This document shows, piece by piece, positions 31,301-40,928 of a DNA stretch of 64,000 nucleotides; positions within the stretch are counted from its first letter, which is position 1; each line of letters opens with the position of its first letter. A program made the translations under genes and the position numbers. The notes beneath the pieces were generated by a model, which was not told the DNA's origin, made no database searches, and saw only the letters and a list, made by a program, of their open reading frames with translations. Origin of the DNA: Clostridiales bacterium (GTDB lineage Bacteria; Bacillota; Clostridia; Lachnospirales; Lachnospiraceae); the NCBI GenBank assembly GCA_022778745.1, contig JALFSR010000060.1, positions 1 to 64,000 of the forward strand, given 5' to 3'.

Positions 31301-31913
31301 CAATTGAGTCACTTGACTGCTCCAATGTAATATGCACAGGCTCCTTTTGCTTTAGTGCAATCAAAAACTCTTCCATCGCACTTGCTTCGCTGTCTCCGCC
31401 AAGCAAACCATAGTATAACGCCCGATACGAAATTTCTTTCATAAAATTTCTTCGTACAAACTCTTTATCCAAAAATACTTGCAATGCAGTAGAGAAATCT
31501 TTCTTAGCTAAATCTGTAAATTGACTTAATTCCCGTATTACTTCGGAGGTATGATCCTGCAGTGCTGTCACCTTAAAACGATACGGCAAATAGTATTCTC
31601 CTCCATTGCTTACAAGACAGAATTCACCTTCAATACATTCTCCTGCTGCTGCATAAGACGCATCTACTTCAATCAATACTCTTACAACTGTACCTTTGAT
31701 TTCTTTCTGTTTTACACTTACATATGGGTGTGAAGAATACAAAATTCCCTCAATGGGAATCTCATTATCACTCGTTATTAAAAATTCATAATTATGAACC
31801 TGTCCTTCTAAAACCTGTTCTTTTAATTCTTCATTAGAAAATACAATCTGAGGAACTTTTCCTCTTACTGTACCTCTTGCAATTTGATTCATTCGTTCAT
31901 TCATCCTTCTCAC
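28356..31913 (-). CDS. DUF5717 family protein, large (1185 aa)
   Basis: MRRMNERMNQIARGTVRGKVPQIVFSNEELKEQVLEGQVHNYEFLITSDNEIPIEG...; directly upstream of the DUF5716 gene. Confidence 0.75.
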   Translation of the reverse strand: MRRMNERMNQIARGTVRGKVPQIVFSNEELKEQVLEGQVHNYEFLITSDNEIPIEGILYSSHPYVSVKQKEIKGTVVRVLIEVDASYAAAGECIEGEFCLVSNGGEYYLPYRFKVTALQDHTSEVIRELSQFTDLAKKDFSTALQVFLDKEFVRRNFMKEISYRALYYGLLGGDSEASAMEEFLIALKQKEPVHITLEQSSDSIDEVTREPGRKLLGEIKLNVSGWGYTQLTCETDMSWIQFEKKQITSSDFKGNSYSWMYKVEIAKLHPGKNDARIWIKTPYEKLEYTVHIHVPSNTSKQHGQNKKGWNDIYTLLMSYENNQMPDNVVLNALEQKATDIMKHDPDDVRLHLVRVWVYFLQKNDQMSAHVLEWVEEPITKEREKDAEAYCFMLYIKALLQGEKEAVQLAREQIHACFSREPNAFLGYLELCMNPNYAKETEAYKFVKELFGVGIHSPILYSLTCRMLAIQPQLLQRVGQFELQTLFYGARNQLLDESVKNQLLSLPAPDLKFFSIYYRLLCILYEEEENRSVLEAICGLLVRTGKTDKKYQKWYVLGMEHDISLTSLEEYYMYSLSENGQEELPERIIQSYSTKDGLDEKSKCILYTYIIQHYKRDSEIYQSYKKRMEDFVNNQIQKSNVNGRMKRLYREFLSVQSLTESQANVVPDLLFSKKITTSLPFAKRVVIRYAQLQQEVIRPISNQMAWVPVYMDTAAIIFEDEYGNRYADPSYQIKEVFEDEALLQRCFELCPNHRMISLVHARHLEDQPIEREEELYLAINLLNVTTLENMYRQMLLEAIIQYCFTHRTQEALQCENLLLELNCERLAPETQVQVVEILVESGYYPEAYERLKMSPWQQMDKEKLLYLLTRRIVDSMYRYDRWIVIIGYWLQEQGFYNEIMLSYLAKFFEGSNEQMYRLLRTVKKTNTEYRDLPGRVLEQIITTGEFQHICQVYEWYSEQEHPLEVLQRAYYVLKCHCYFCREKWDQLDLFTAQDASVLENWFCTESQSLPMIYAFALVKYYATCEYLDERQKKLAEQIVELLCRKKCWIKEMIDLDRHIFLPYELEGRGIAQIVTKEKKAAISVCHIPSGKEELLYMEEVYPGVFTKSFVLFADESLTYHIYGAEKDLIGDGRLDGTECFMSQDSRYACLNRAVMLAHNKQNEEFLEQLKEIDASDFLRKQLFPLI

Positions 31914-32004
31914 CTGCCTATTCTGCTGCGCATATGTCTTATTTTATCTCAAAAGGCAGTACAATTCAAGAGAGATATGTCGTTTTTCAAAGTTTTTTGA
32001 AAAA

Positions 32005-32049
32005 AAGACCGTCATAGGAAAGAAAAATCATTCCTATAACAGTCTTTTT
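32005..32049 (-). terminator. terminator after the ACT-domain gene
   Basis: AAAAAGACCGTCATAGGAA / TTCCTATAACAGTCTTTTT inverted repeat. Confidence 0.65.
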
Positions 32050-32064
32050 GTTTTTATCTCATCA

Positions 32065-32496
32065 TTACATCTGGGCTAAATCATCTTGATTTATTAACTG
32101 AATCTGGTTTTTGGAAAGTACATCAATTGCCTTTTCATTATCCTGTACACGGAATACCATATAAGCATAATCTTTTTTCTTCATCGTAAATGCATACGTA
32201 TAGTCGAGATTTATTCCATTTTTGCCAAGAATATTTAAAATATTCAATAAACTTCCTGCCTCATCTGGAACAGCGACTGCCAAAACGGGTGTAATTGAAC
32301 ATACATATCCATTTTCTTTTAAAATGCAGATTGCCTTATACGGATCTTGTACAATAATACGAAGAATTCCAAAATCCTCTGTCTCTCCCACAGACATCGC
32401 TCTCATATTAACTTTTTCTTTTGACAAAACTTCAATTAACTTTGCCAATGATCCTGGTCGATTTTCCAAAAAAATAGAAATCTGCTTTACTGTCAT
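32065..32496 (-). CDS. ACT domain-containing protein
   Basis: VKQISIFLENRPGSLAKLIEVLSKEKVNMRAMSVGETEDFGILRIIV; second ACT-like half. Confidence 0.9.
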   Translation of the reverse strand: MTVKQISIFLENRPGSLAKLIEVLSKEKVNMRAMSVGETEDFGILRIIVQDPYKAICILKENGYVCSITPVLAVAVPDEAGSLLNILNILGKNGINLDYTYAFTMKKKDYAYMVFRVQDNEKAIDVLSKNQIQLINQDDLAQM

Positions 32497-32702
32497 ATTA
32501 AGTCCTCCTTCTTTTTATTTATGCGAAGCAATGAGCCAAAATCCATGCTTACATGAGACCTTGGCGACTGCTGCGATAACGAGCGAAACTCGCATAACGT
32601 GTTTCATCTCGTTTAAAACGGGTACACGCATCAGCAACTATTCCGAGTTCATCTTTATACCTCTTTATAAACGCTTATCATGCAGTTACCTGTATTTTAC
32701 AA

Positions 32703-34004
32703 TTAATATAATTTACGTTTATCAATAATACGCACTGCTTTTCCTTCGCTTCGTGCAATTGTCTTTGGCTCAACAAGACGTACCTTTGCATAAATACCAA
32801 GCATCGCCTTTAATGCTTCCACTAACTCTCTTTCCTTTGCAGAAACCTTTGTTACAGAGTCAGAGAACATTTCTGCAGTCATCTCTACCTGTACTTCGAG
32901 TGTATCACTATTATTTACACGATCTACGATGATTTGATAATTTGCTGGATAACCCTTATTCAATAAAACAGTCTCAATCTGAGATGGGAATACATTAACT
33001 CCCTTAATAATCATCATATCATCGCTTCTGCCCATCGGCTTTGTCATTCTAACATGTGTTCTTCCGCAGGAACATTTTTTTCTGCTCAGTACACAGATAT
33101 CACGAGTACGATAACGAAGCAATGGGAATGCCTGCTTTGTTATACTTGTAAATACAAGCTCACCCTTTTCTCCATCTGGAAGAACTTCGCCTGTCACTGG
33201 ATCGATAACTTCTGCAATAAAATGATCTTCATTAATATGCATACCTTTTTGCTCACTACATTCATAAGAAACACCTGGACCAGAAATCTCTGTCAATCCA
33301 TAAATATCATATGCTTTGATTCCAAGTGACTGCTCGATATCGCGACGCATTTCTTCTGTCCATGCCTCTGCTCCAAAAATACCTGCTTTCAGTTTGATCT
33401 TATCTTTTAATCCTTTTTCCTGAATACATTCTGCCAAATATGCGGCATAAGAAGGTGTACAGCAGAGAATTGTAGAACCTAAATCACACATAAACTGAAT
33501 CTGACGTTCTGTATTGCCCGATGACATTGGAAGTGTCATACTTCCTACTTTATGGGAACCTCCATTCAACCCAGGACCGCCAGTAAACAGACCATAACCA
33601 TAGCATACATGAACGACGTCTTTCTTTGTACCACCTGCTGCCATAATCGCACGCGCACAACATTCTTCCCATAAATCAAGGTCATGCTGTGTATAAAATG
33701 CCACTACTCTTCTTCCTGTCGTACCACTTGTTGACTGAATACGAACAACATCGTCAAGGGGCACTGCCAATAATCCATACGGATATGCATCTCTCAAATC
33801 GTCCTTTGTCAAAAATGGAAGCTTATGTAAATCTTCCGTTGACTGGATATCTTCTGGAGTCAGTCCTTTTTCTTCCATCTTTTTTCTGTAATATGGAACA
33901 TTATCATATACATGCTTTACTTGCTTTACAAGCCTTTCATCCTGCCATGCTTTAATTTGTTCACGAGAGGCACACTCAATCTCTGGCTGATAATAATTCT
34001 CCAT
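32703..34004 (-). CDS. phenylacetate--CoA ligase (PaaK-like)
   Basis: IQSTSGTTGRRVVAFYT; YDIYGLTEISGPGVSYEC; RTRDICVL; MGRSDDMMIIKGVNVFPSQIE. Confidence 0.93.
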   Translation of the reverse strand: MENYYQPEIECASREQIKAWQDERLVKQVKHVYDNVPYYRKKMEEKGLTPEDIQSTEDLHKLPFLTKDDLRDAYPYGLLAVPLDDVVRIQSTSGTTGRRVVAFYTQHDLDLWEECCARAIMAAGGTKKDVVHVCYGYGLFTGGPGLNGGSHKVGSMTLPMSSGNTERQIQFMCDLGSTILCCTPSYAAYLAECIQEKGLKDKIKLKAGIFGAEAWTEEMRRDIEQSLGIKAYDIYGLTEISGPGVSYECSEQKGMHINEDHFIAEVIDPVTGEVLPDGEKGELVFTSITKQAFPLLRYRTRDICVLSRKKCSCGRTHVRMTKPMGRSDDMMIIKGVNVFPSQIETVLLNKGYPANYQIIVDRVNNSDTLEVQVEMTAEMFSDSVTKVSAKERELVEALKAMLGIYAKVRLVEPKTIARSEGKAVRIIDKRKLY

Positions 34005-34201
34005 CGCCTTTTATTCCTTTCTTACTATAAATCGTTTGATTTTTTTGTTTTATTTATACAATATCTACTTTTTGTTTTCATTATATCATTTTAAAGCAGT
34101 AAAGTAAATAAAAATATTAAAAATTTTTTCTAATTTCTAGCTATATTGCAATATACGATTTATCTCATAATTAATTCTTTGAGTAGTTACAAGCCCATGA
34201 C

Positions 34202-34864
34202 CTACAATTCTGATCCTTCTGTCTCCTGCGCTGTAAATATCTCTCTCATTTGTTTTGCAGCAAGACGGATATCTTTCGCCCCAATAACAGCAGATACAAC
34301 TGCCAGTCCATTAACGCCTGTATCTCTCAGCTGTGCAGCATTTTCGTGATGAATTCCCCCAATCGCCACAATCGGAATTGAGACTGCAGCACGAATTTCT
34401 TTTAATTTCTCTTTTCCGATTACTTTTGCATCTCCTTTTGTTCCCGTAGCAAACATCGCTCCGACACCTAAATAATCAGCTCCATCATTTACTGCCTGTA
34501 CTGCAAGCTCTACATTCCGCGCAGATACACCAATAATTTTATCTTCTCCCATAATGCGTCGTGCTTCTCTCGCTGGCAAGTCACTCTGTCCAAGATGAAC
34601 ACCTGCTGCATCGACTGCCATCGCAATATCAATTCGATCATTAATAATTAACGGCACTTGATACTTGTCTGTAATCGCTTTTATACGCGTTGCCATTTCA
34701 AAAAATTCTCTCGATGAGCTATGCTTTTCCCTCAGCTGAATCAGACTGCATCCTCCTAAAATTGCCTGTTCTACTGCTTCTTCCAATGTATCAGTACTCA
34801 TTAAATCTCTGTCAGTACATAAATATAATGTATAATCCACATCACTCTTTTTTAACATTTCCAT
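34202..34864 (-). CDS. thiE: thiamine phosphate synthase
   Basis: LYLCTDRDLM; GCSLIQLREKHSSSREF; PLIINDRIDIAMAVDAAGVHLGQSDLPA; GISARN-like VSARN motif. Confidence 0.95.
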   Translation of the reverse strand: MEMLKKSDVDYTLYLCTDRDLMSTDTLEEAVEQAILGGCSLIQLREKHSSSREFFEMATRIKAITDKYQVPLIINDRIDIAMAVDAAGVHLGQSDLPAREARRIMGEDKIIGVSARNVELAVQAVNDGADYLGVGAMFATGTKGDAKVIGKEKLKEIRAAVSIPIVAIGGIHHENAAQLRDTGVNGLAVVSAVIGAKDIRLAAKQMREIFTAQETEGSEL

Positions 34865-34909
34865 TTCCTATCCTATATCTGCACCTATCATTTTTTATTT
34901 ATCCTATTT

Positions 34910-36292
34910 TTATAAGTTATTTTTTCTTGGCGTATTCAACTCTTTTAATACTTTTCTAAACTGAACAGTAAACATACACACTGTCGTTGTCACTGCAATC
35001 ATGTCTGCCACTGGCTCTGCAAGGAAAACTGCCATAACTTTATCTTCAAAAAAGTTTGGAAGCAAGAAAATAAGCGGAATCAACAAAATAATTTTTCTTA
35101 ATACAGCCAAAAATAATGATATTTTCGCATTGCCGATTGCAATAAATGTCTGCTGACATGCGATCTGTAATCCAAAAATAATACAAACTGCCATATAAAT
35201 TCGCATTGCCCACTCAGTATATGCAGTCAACTGTGGATCTGGTGTGAAAATACCGATAAAAATTCTTGGAATAAACATCGCAACCGCCCATATCAAACCT
35301 GAAAATACAAAACATGCAATTAACTGAATGAAAAATGCTTTCTTTACTCGGTCTGCTTTTCTTGCACCATAGTTAAAACTAATAATTGGCTGTGCCCCTT
35401 GTGTTAATCCCTGTAATGGAAGCATCGAAAATTGCATTACACTTGACAAAATCGTCATAGATCCAACTGCAATATCTCCTCCATATTTTAATAAAGAAGA
35501 GTTAAAGCAAACAGAAATAATACTTTCTGTTGACTGCATTACAAATGGTGACATACCAAGGGCAAGACATGGCAAATACGTACTTGGTGATATTTTTAAA
35601 TATTGCTTTTTAATACGTAGTATTGTTTTCTTTCCTATCAAAAATTTTAATACCCACAGTGCCGATACTGCCTGCGAAAGAATAGTCGCAAGTGCAGCTC
35701 CTCTTACTCCCATATTTAATACAAAAATAAAAATCGGGTCTAACACAATATTGGTCACTGCTCCGATTATAACACTTAACATACTAATTGTCGCAAAGCC
35801 CTGCGACGTAATAAATGCATTCAATCCTAATGAAATCTGTACAAACAGTGTACCACATGCATAAATTTGAATATAAGCAGCTGCATATTCAATTGTATTT
35901 TCACTCGCTCCAAATAATAAAAGCATATCTCTTCCGAAAATCAAGAACACAATGGTTAATACAATACCAGAAATGAATGTAGCTGCAGTACAGTTTCCTA
36001 ATATTCGTTCCGCTTCTTCTTTTTCTTGTTTTCCAAGCATGATCGATGCTCTTGGTGCCCCTCCCATCGCAACAAGGGCCGAAAATGCAGAGACAAGCAT
36101 AATCAGAGGAAAACAAACGCCTACTCCAGTTAATGCAGTTGCTCCTACTTCTGGAATATGTCCGATATACATTCGGTCAACCATATTGTACAAAACATTT
36201 ACAATTTGTGCTGTAATAGCTGGAAGTGCCAACTGAAATAACAGCTTTCCTACGCTTCCACTGCCTAAATCTGTCTGTTTCTCACTCTTCAT
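34910..36292 (-). CDS. MATE family efflux transporter
   Basis: LFQLALPAITAQIVNVLYNMVDRMYIGHIPEVGATALTGVGVCFPL. Confidence 0.94.
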   Translation of the reverse strand: MKSEKQTDLGSGSVGKLLFQLALPAITAQIVNVLYNMVDRMYIGHIPEVGATALTGVGVCFPLIMLVSAFSALVAMGGAPRASIMLGKQEKEEAERILGNCTAATFISGIVLTIVFLIFGRDMLLLFGASENTIEYAAAYIQIYACGTLFVQISLGLNAFITSQGFATISMLSVIIGAVTNIVLDPIFIFVLNMGVRGAALATILSQAVSALWVLKFLIGKKTILRIKKQYLKISPSTYLPCLALGMSPFVMQSTESIISVCFNSSLLKYGGDIAVGSMTILSSVMQFSMLPLQGLTQGAQPIISFNYGARKADRVKKAFFIQLIACFVFSGLIWAVAMFIPRIFIGIFTPDPQLTAYTEWAMRIYMAVCIIFGLQIACQQTFIAIGNAKISLFLAVLRKIILLIPLIFLLPNFFEDKVMAVFLAEPVADMIAVTTTVCMFTVQFRKVLKELNTPRKNNL

Positions 36293-36486
36293 TCTTTTCT
36301 TTTACCTCCATATAATTTTTTCTCTAAAATAAATTCTTTACGATGTCATAGAAATGCCCCTCTTTATTTACGCTCATCGGTCAAATATAATCTGATTCAT
36401 AGCAATCATATTCATTATATCATACTTCTTTATAATATCTCTAAAAGTATTAAAAATTTTGTTAAAAAAGTAAAAAAATTTTATTA

Positions 36487-36526
36487 AAAAATCTGCTGCC
36501 AGTATAAAATAATATACCGCAGCAGA
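36487..36526 (-). terminator. terminator after the TrkH-type gene
   Basis: TCTGCTGC / GCAGCAGA stem, T-rich 3' on the minus strand. Confidence 0.7.
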
Positions 36527-36564
36527 CAAACTTAGTGAAAAAACAGGATAATTCCTTGATTCGA

Positions 36565-38004
36565 TTAAAATTTTTTCCATGTATCTTTCATAAATAATAA
36601 TAACAATGGGAAAATCTCCAAACGTCCTGCGAGCATATCAAAAATTAATATGCTTTTTACACCATTTGAAAAAAAGCTGAAATTTTGTGTCGGTCCAACA
36701 AGTTCTAATCCTGGCCCGATATTATTAAATGTCGCTGCTACTGCAGTAAAATTTGTAATTAAATCATGATTATCCAAGCTGATCAACAACATTGAACCTA
36801 CAAAAAGAAGAAAATACGTCGCCATAAAAATATTCACACTGCGAATTACTTCTTTTTCAATTACTTTTCCATCCATCATAATCTTTTGTACACTTCTTGG
36901 ATGCAGAAATTGATGGATTTCTTTTCTAATTGTCTTAAATAAAATAATAATACGAGATACTTTCATACCGCCGCCTGTACTTCCTGCACATGCTCCGATA
37001 AACATTAATACTACTAAAATCGTCCTTGACAATTCTGGCCACATATTAAAATCTGCTGTCGCAAATCCAGTCGTCGTAATAATAGAGCCAACTTGAAATG
37101 CTGCCTGCTGAATCGCTGTCAAAATATTTGTATAATATCCGCGAATATTCCATCCAATTAACAGTGTAGCTGCTGCAATCACTCCAAAATAACACAATAC
37201 TTCTTCGTTACAGATCGCTTTCTTTGGCTTTTTCATTATAAATAAAAAGTATGCATTAAAATTTACTCCAAATAGAATCATAAAAATAGTAACAACAACT
37301 TGAATATAAACCGAATATCCTGCGATACTGTCATTTTTAATTCCAAATCCTCCTGTACCAGCTGTACCAAAGGAAGTTGTCAGAGCATCAAACATCGACA
37401 TTCCGCCAGCTAATAATAAAATCACTTCTATTATAGTCATAACAAAATAAATTTCATATAAAATCTTTGCAGTAGACTGTACTTTTGGAACAAGACGGCT
37501 TACAGACGGACCAGGGCTCTCCGCTTTCATCAAATTCATATGATACCCTCCTGTCAGAGGCAGCAGAGACAATAAAAATACTAAAACACCCATTCCTCCG
37601 ATCCAATGTGTAAAGCTTCTCCAAAATAAAATACTGCGCGGCAACGACTCTACTTCTGTCAATATACTTGCTCCTGTTGTTGTAAAACCCGAAACAGTTT
37701 CAAATAATGCATCTACTGGATTTGTAATACTTCCGCTTATTAAAAATGGCACTGCTCCCATACAACTCAATACAATCCAGCTAAGTGCAACTGTTACAAA
37801 ACCTTCTTTTACATAAAATACTTTATTTTTTGGTTTTTTTCTCGTAATTGGAACACCAATTACAAGACATGCAATAATTGTAATAACAAAGCTCCATGCC
37901 GCTTCTTCTCTATAAATAACAGCCGTCAATAAGGGCAGTGCTAAAAGTGCTGCTTCTGCTTTTAAAATCCATCCAATAATATATATAATAATGAAATAAT
38001 TCAT
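36565..38004 (-). CDS. TrkH family potassium uptake protein
   Basis: DALFETVSGFTTTGASIL; FWRSFTHWIGGMGVLVF; SFGTAGTGGFGIKN; GACAGSTGGGMKVSR. Confidence 0.95.
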   Translation of the reverse strand: MNYFIIIYIIGWILKAEAALLALPLLTAVIYREEAAWSFVITIIACLVIGVPITRKKPKNKVFYVKEGFVTVALSWIVLSCMGAVPFLISGSITNPVDALFETVSGFTTTGASILTEVESLPRSILFWRSFTHWIGGMGVLVFLLSLLPLTGGYHMNLMKAESPGPSVSRLVPKVQSTAKILYEIYFVMTIIEVILLLAGGMSMFDALTTSFGTAGTGGFGIKNDSIAGYSVYIQVVVTIFMILFGVNFNAYFLFIMKKPKKAICNEEVLCYFGVIAAATLLIGWNIRGYYTNILTAIQQAAFQVGSIITTTGFATADFNMWPELSRTILVVLMFIGACAGSTGGGMKVSRIIILFKTIRKEIHQFLHPRSVQKIMMDGKVIEKEVIRSVNIFMATYFLLFVGSMLLISLDNHDLITNFTAVAATFNNIGPGLELVGPTQNFSFFSNGVKSILIFDMLAGRLEIFPLLLLFMKDTWKKF

Positions 38005-38144
38005 TTTAATCCTCCACTCTGCTCAAATAGCAGCTCACATAGTAATAAAGAACTCACAGTTCGATGAATTCAGAGTAAAAGGGACATTCAAAATCCACTT
38101 TACTGCTTCCTCCCAAACTATTTATGACACAAAATCACGCTCTT

Positions 38145-39503
38145 TTATTTCTTTAAAATATCTCGAATGTCATGCAGACCTTTTTGTGTCGTGACAACAA
38201 TTACCGTATCACCAAGCTGAATGCTGTCATTACCTCTTGCAATATGTATTTTTCCTCCACGATTGATACAACCAATCAGCAAGTTATCCTTTAAAGGAAG
38301 CTCAGCCAATGCTACATTTGTTACAGAAGACTTCTCATGCACAGCAAACTCCAACGCCTCTGCACGATTATCCAAAATATGGTATAAATTCTCGACATTA
38401 CTTCCAATTGAATTTTGCAGTGCACGGACATACTGCAAAATATAATCCATTGTAATATACTTTGGATAAATAACACTTCCAATATCCAAACGATCAATAA
38501 TATTATCAAATGCAATTCGATTTACTTTCGTTACAAGCTTTACATGAGAATGCTCTTTTGCATAAAGAGAAAGTAAAATATTTTCTTCATCCATATTTGT
38601 CAATGTAACAAATGCCTCTGTATGTGGAAGTCCTTCTTCCAACAATAAATTTTTATCTGTTCCATCTCCGCATATAATTTCTGCATCTGGCAGCAATTCA
38701 CTCAGTTCTTCACAGCGTTCTTTATTTTTTTCAACAATTCTCACCTTAATTTTCATCTCTAACAATAAATTTGCCAAATAATGTGCCAACTTTCCGCCAC
38801 CTACAATTAATGCACTTTTTACTTGATTTGTCTTTAAACCAATCTTTTTAAAAAATTCTGCTGCATTATGTGGAGAAGCAATAATGGATAATACATCATT
38901 ATCTTTTAATATAAAATCTCCGTCAGGTATCGAAATTTTCTCTTCTCGTTCCACTCCACAAATCAAAATATCTGCATTAAATTTCTTGCGAATATTTTTA
39001 ATCGGAACATCATTTAAATGAAACTCTGGGCGAATACGAAACTTTAATAGTTCTACACGTCCCTTTGCAAATGTATCAATTTTAATGGCAGATGGGAAGC
39101 GAAGCAATCGAGAAATTTCTATCGCAGCTGCATATTCTGGATTAATAATCATAGAAATTCCAAGTCTTTCTTTAATAAATCCGATTTCCTTGCTGTAAAT
39201 TGGATTACGTACACGAGCAATCGTCTGACAATTTCCTGTTTTCTGTGCAATTAAACAACAAAGTAAATTTAATTCATCTGACCCAGTTACTGCAATCAAA
39301 ATATCTGCCTTATCTACACCAGCTTCCATCTGTGTGTTAATACTTGCTCCATTGCCATACAAGCCAATCGCATCAATATTTTCTGGTATTTGCTGAATTT
39401 TTTGCGCTGATACATCAATTAATACTAAGTCATGGTTTTCTTCGCTCAACTGTTCCGCAAGCGTAATACCAACTTTCCCACATCCAATAATAACAATTTT
39501 CAT
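38145..39503 (-). CDS. trkA: Trk system potassium transporter TrkA (two RCK halves)
   Basis: MKIVIIGCGKVGITLAEQLSEENHDLVLIDV; second Rossmann domain SALIVGGGKLAHYLANLL. Confidence 0.95.
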   Translation of the reverse strand: MKIVIIGCGKVGITLAEQLSEENHDLVLIDVSAQKIQQIPENIDAIGLYGNGASINTQMEAGVDKADILIAVTGSDELNLLCCLIAQKTGNCQTIARVRNPIYSKEIGFIKERLGISMIINPEYAAAIEISRLLRFPSAIKIDTFAKGRVELLKFRIRPEFHLNDVPIKNIRKKFNADILICGVEREEKISIPDGDFILKDNDVLSIIASPHNAAEFFKKIGLKTNQVKSALIVGGGKLAHYLANLLLEMKIKVRIVEKNKERCEELSELLPDAEIICGDGTDKNLLLEEGLPHTEAFVTLTNMDEENILLSLYAKEHSHVKLVTKVNRIAFDNIIDRLDIGSVIYPKYITMDYILQYVRALQNSIGSNVENLYHILDNRAEALEFAVHEKSSVTNVALAELPLKDNLLIGCINRGGKIHIARGNDSIQLGDTVIVVTTQKGLHDIRDILKK

Positions 39504-39542
39504 GAGTGTGTCTCCTACTCCTATATTAAAATCTGCCCCCTT

Positions 39543-39585
39543 TGGGCTGTTTTTTCATCTTTTGCGGGTTCTAAAATCATACTTT
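39543..39585 (-). repeat. dispersed repeat, family 2 partial copy
   Basis: gggctgttttttcatcttttgcgggttctaaaatcatactttt closely matches the reverse complement of about 56896..56938. Confidence 0.6.
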
Positions 39586-39713
39586 TCGATACAAGCAGAA
39601 ACCGCATGATTACTTCACCTGAATATCGTATTAAGATTTCATAAAGATTTCTTTCCTATTATACCATTGTGTTTAAAAATAAGAAACCACTTTTGCAAAA
39701 ATATTATAATAAA

Positions 39714-39763
39714 ATCCTTCTAAAGCGGACTTTCAATTGTTTCTTCGTCTTCCTTAGAAGGAT
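39714..39763 (-). terminator. terminator after the chimeric M20 remnant
   Basis: ATCCTTCTAA / TTAGAAGGAT inverted repeat. Confidence 0.55.
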
Positions 39764-39780
39764 CATACTGTCATATAAAT

Positions 39781-40578
39781 TTATTTTGTCAGAAGCTCTG
39801 CCACAAGAGCTGCACCTTTTTTTAATTCTTCTATTATAATATATTCCCTAACAGAATTTACCTGATACATTCCGCAAGAAAGAACAATACCGTTAATCCC
39901 ATTTTTCACAAAATTATTGTTATCGCTTCCTCCAAATGTGCTTGCAAGCTTCGGCTCTATTCCTAGATTTTTACAGCTTTGCTGAAATCTTTTCACAACA
40001 GGATTATTATCTTCTATTTGATAAGATCTTACATCCGCCTTATGGGAAAACTCACAAACTGCTCCTGCCTCATATGCTTTATGAATAAACACATTTTTTG
40101 CTACATCTATATAGTTCAATGCTTTTTTATGATCATAGCTTCGTACTTCTCCAGTACATGTACAAGTTTCCGGCACAATATTCAATGCTTTTCCTCCAGA
40201 AATTGTACCAATATTTAATGTCGTTTCCTCATCCAGTCTTCCCTGCTTAATTTCTGCAATTGCCTTGCTCATAACAGAGACAGCATGGATTCCTTTTTCT
40301 GGTTCAAAGCCAGCATGTGCTGCTTTCCCATGTATAGCAGTTCCAACTGATCCGCTCATATCAAGTACATATGCTTCATTTGCTCTGATTTTATTAAAGT
40401 CAAATACATACGTTCCTTTCACATAAGCTTCTTCTCCAATTGAAAATAAAATTTCGATATCTCGATACGGTTCTTTCTGCTCTTTCACACATCGAATTCC
40501 TTCTAAAATTTCAATAATCTCTGCCAGATCATCTGCACCTAAGACGGTGTCACCACCTGAAGTAATAATATTTTTACT
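39781..40578 (-). pseudogene. M20 family metallopeptidase (peptidase T-like), 5'-truncated
   Basis: IITSGGDTVLGADDLAEIIEIL...LFSIGEEAYVKG...GKAAHAGFEPEKG...STFGGSDNNNFVKNGI; the N-terminal metal-ligand segment is missing and replaced by out-of-frame upstream sequence. Confidence 0.8.
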
Positions 40579-40816
40579 GCTTTTTTTGAAGATCGGCACG
40601 CTGTTGCCACACAGTTTCCGTACTGTTGCATACATCTGTAATGAATTCTGTCTGATTCTCACAAAAATCGCATTCTATATTTGGATTATCTGCAAAAGGG
40701 TGTTCTGTATGTGACAGAAACCCATTTGGTGTCGCTCTTAAACACTCTTTTTCTAAGCCAAAATATCCTTCAAACATATGTGTTTTTATATTCGGATTTT
40801 TATAATCTAAACTCAT
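40574..40816 (-). pseudogene. gamma-glutamate-cysteine ligase (GshA/GshF-type) N-terminal fragment
   Basis: MSLDYKNPNIKTHMFEGYFGLEKECLRATPNGFLSHTEHPFADNPNIECDFCENQTEFITDVCNSTETVWQQ, ends at the junction with M20 sequence. Confidence 0.8.
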
Positions 40817-40928
40817 ATTTCATCACTCTTTCTTTATAATCCTTTCAATGCAGTATATCGTATATTTATTATCGCTATTTATCACGTTTGTGCATTCCAT
40901 CAGCCCTCTTTATAAATCACCTTTATAA

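Noticed and set aside
32222-32728. 168-aa plus-strand ORF
   Set aside because: Antisense to the ACT gene and across the structured insert; composition typical of spurious translation.
39432-39644. 70-aa plus-strand ORF containing SFAGSKIILFDTS
   Set aside because: Translation of a dispersed repeat (similar string in the 56821..57009 ORF), antisense to the trkA start.
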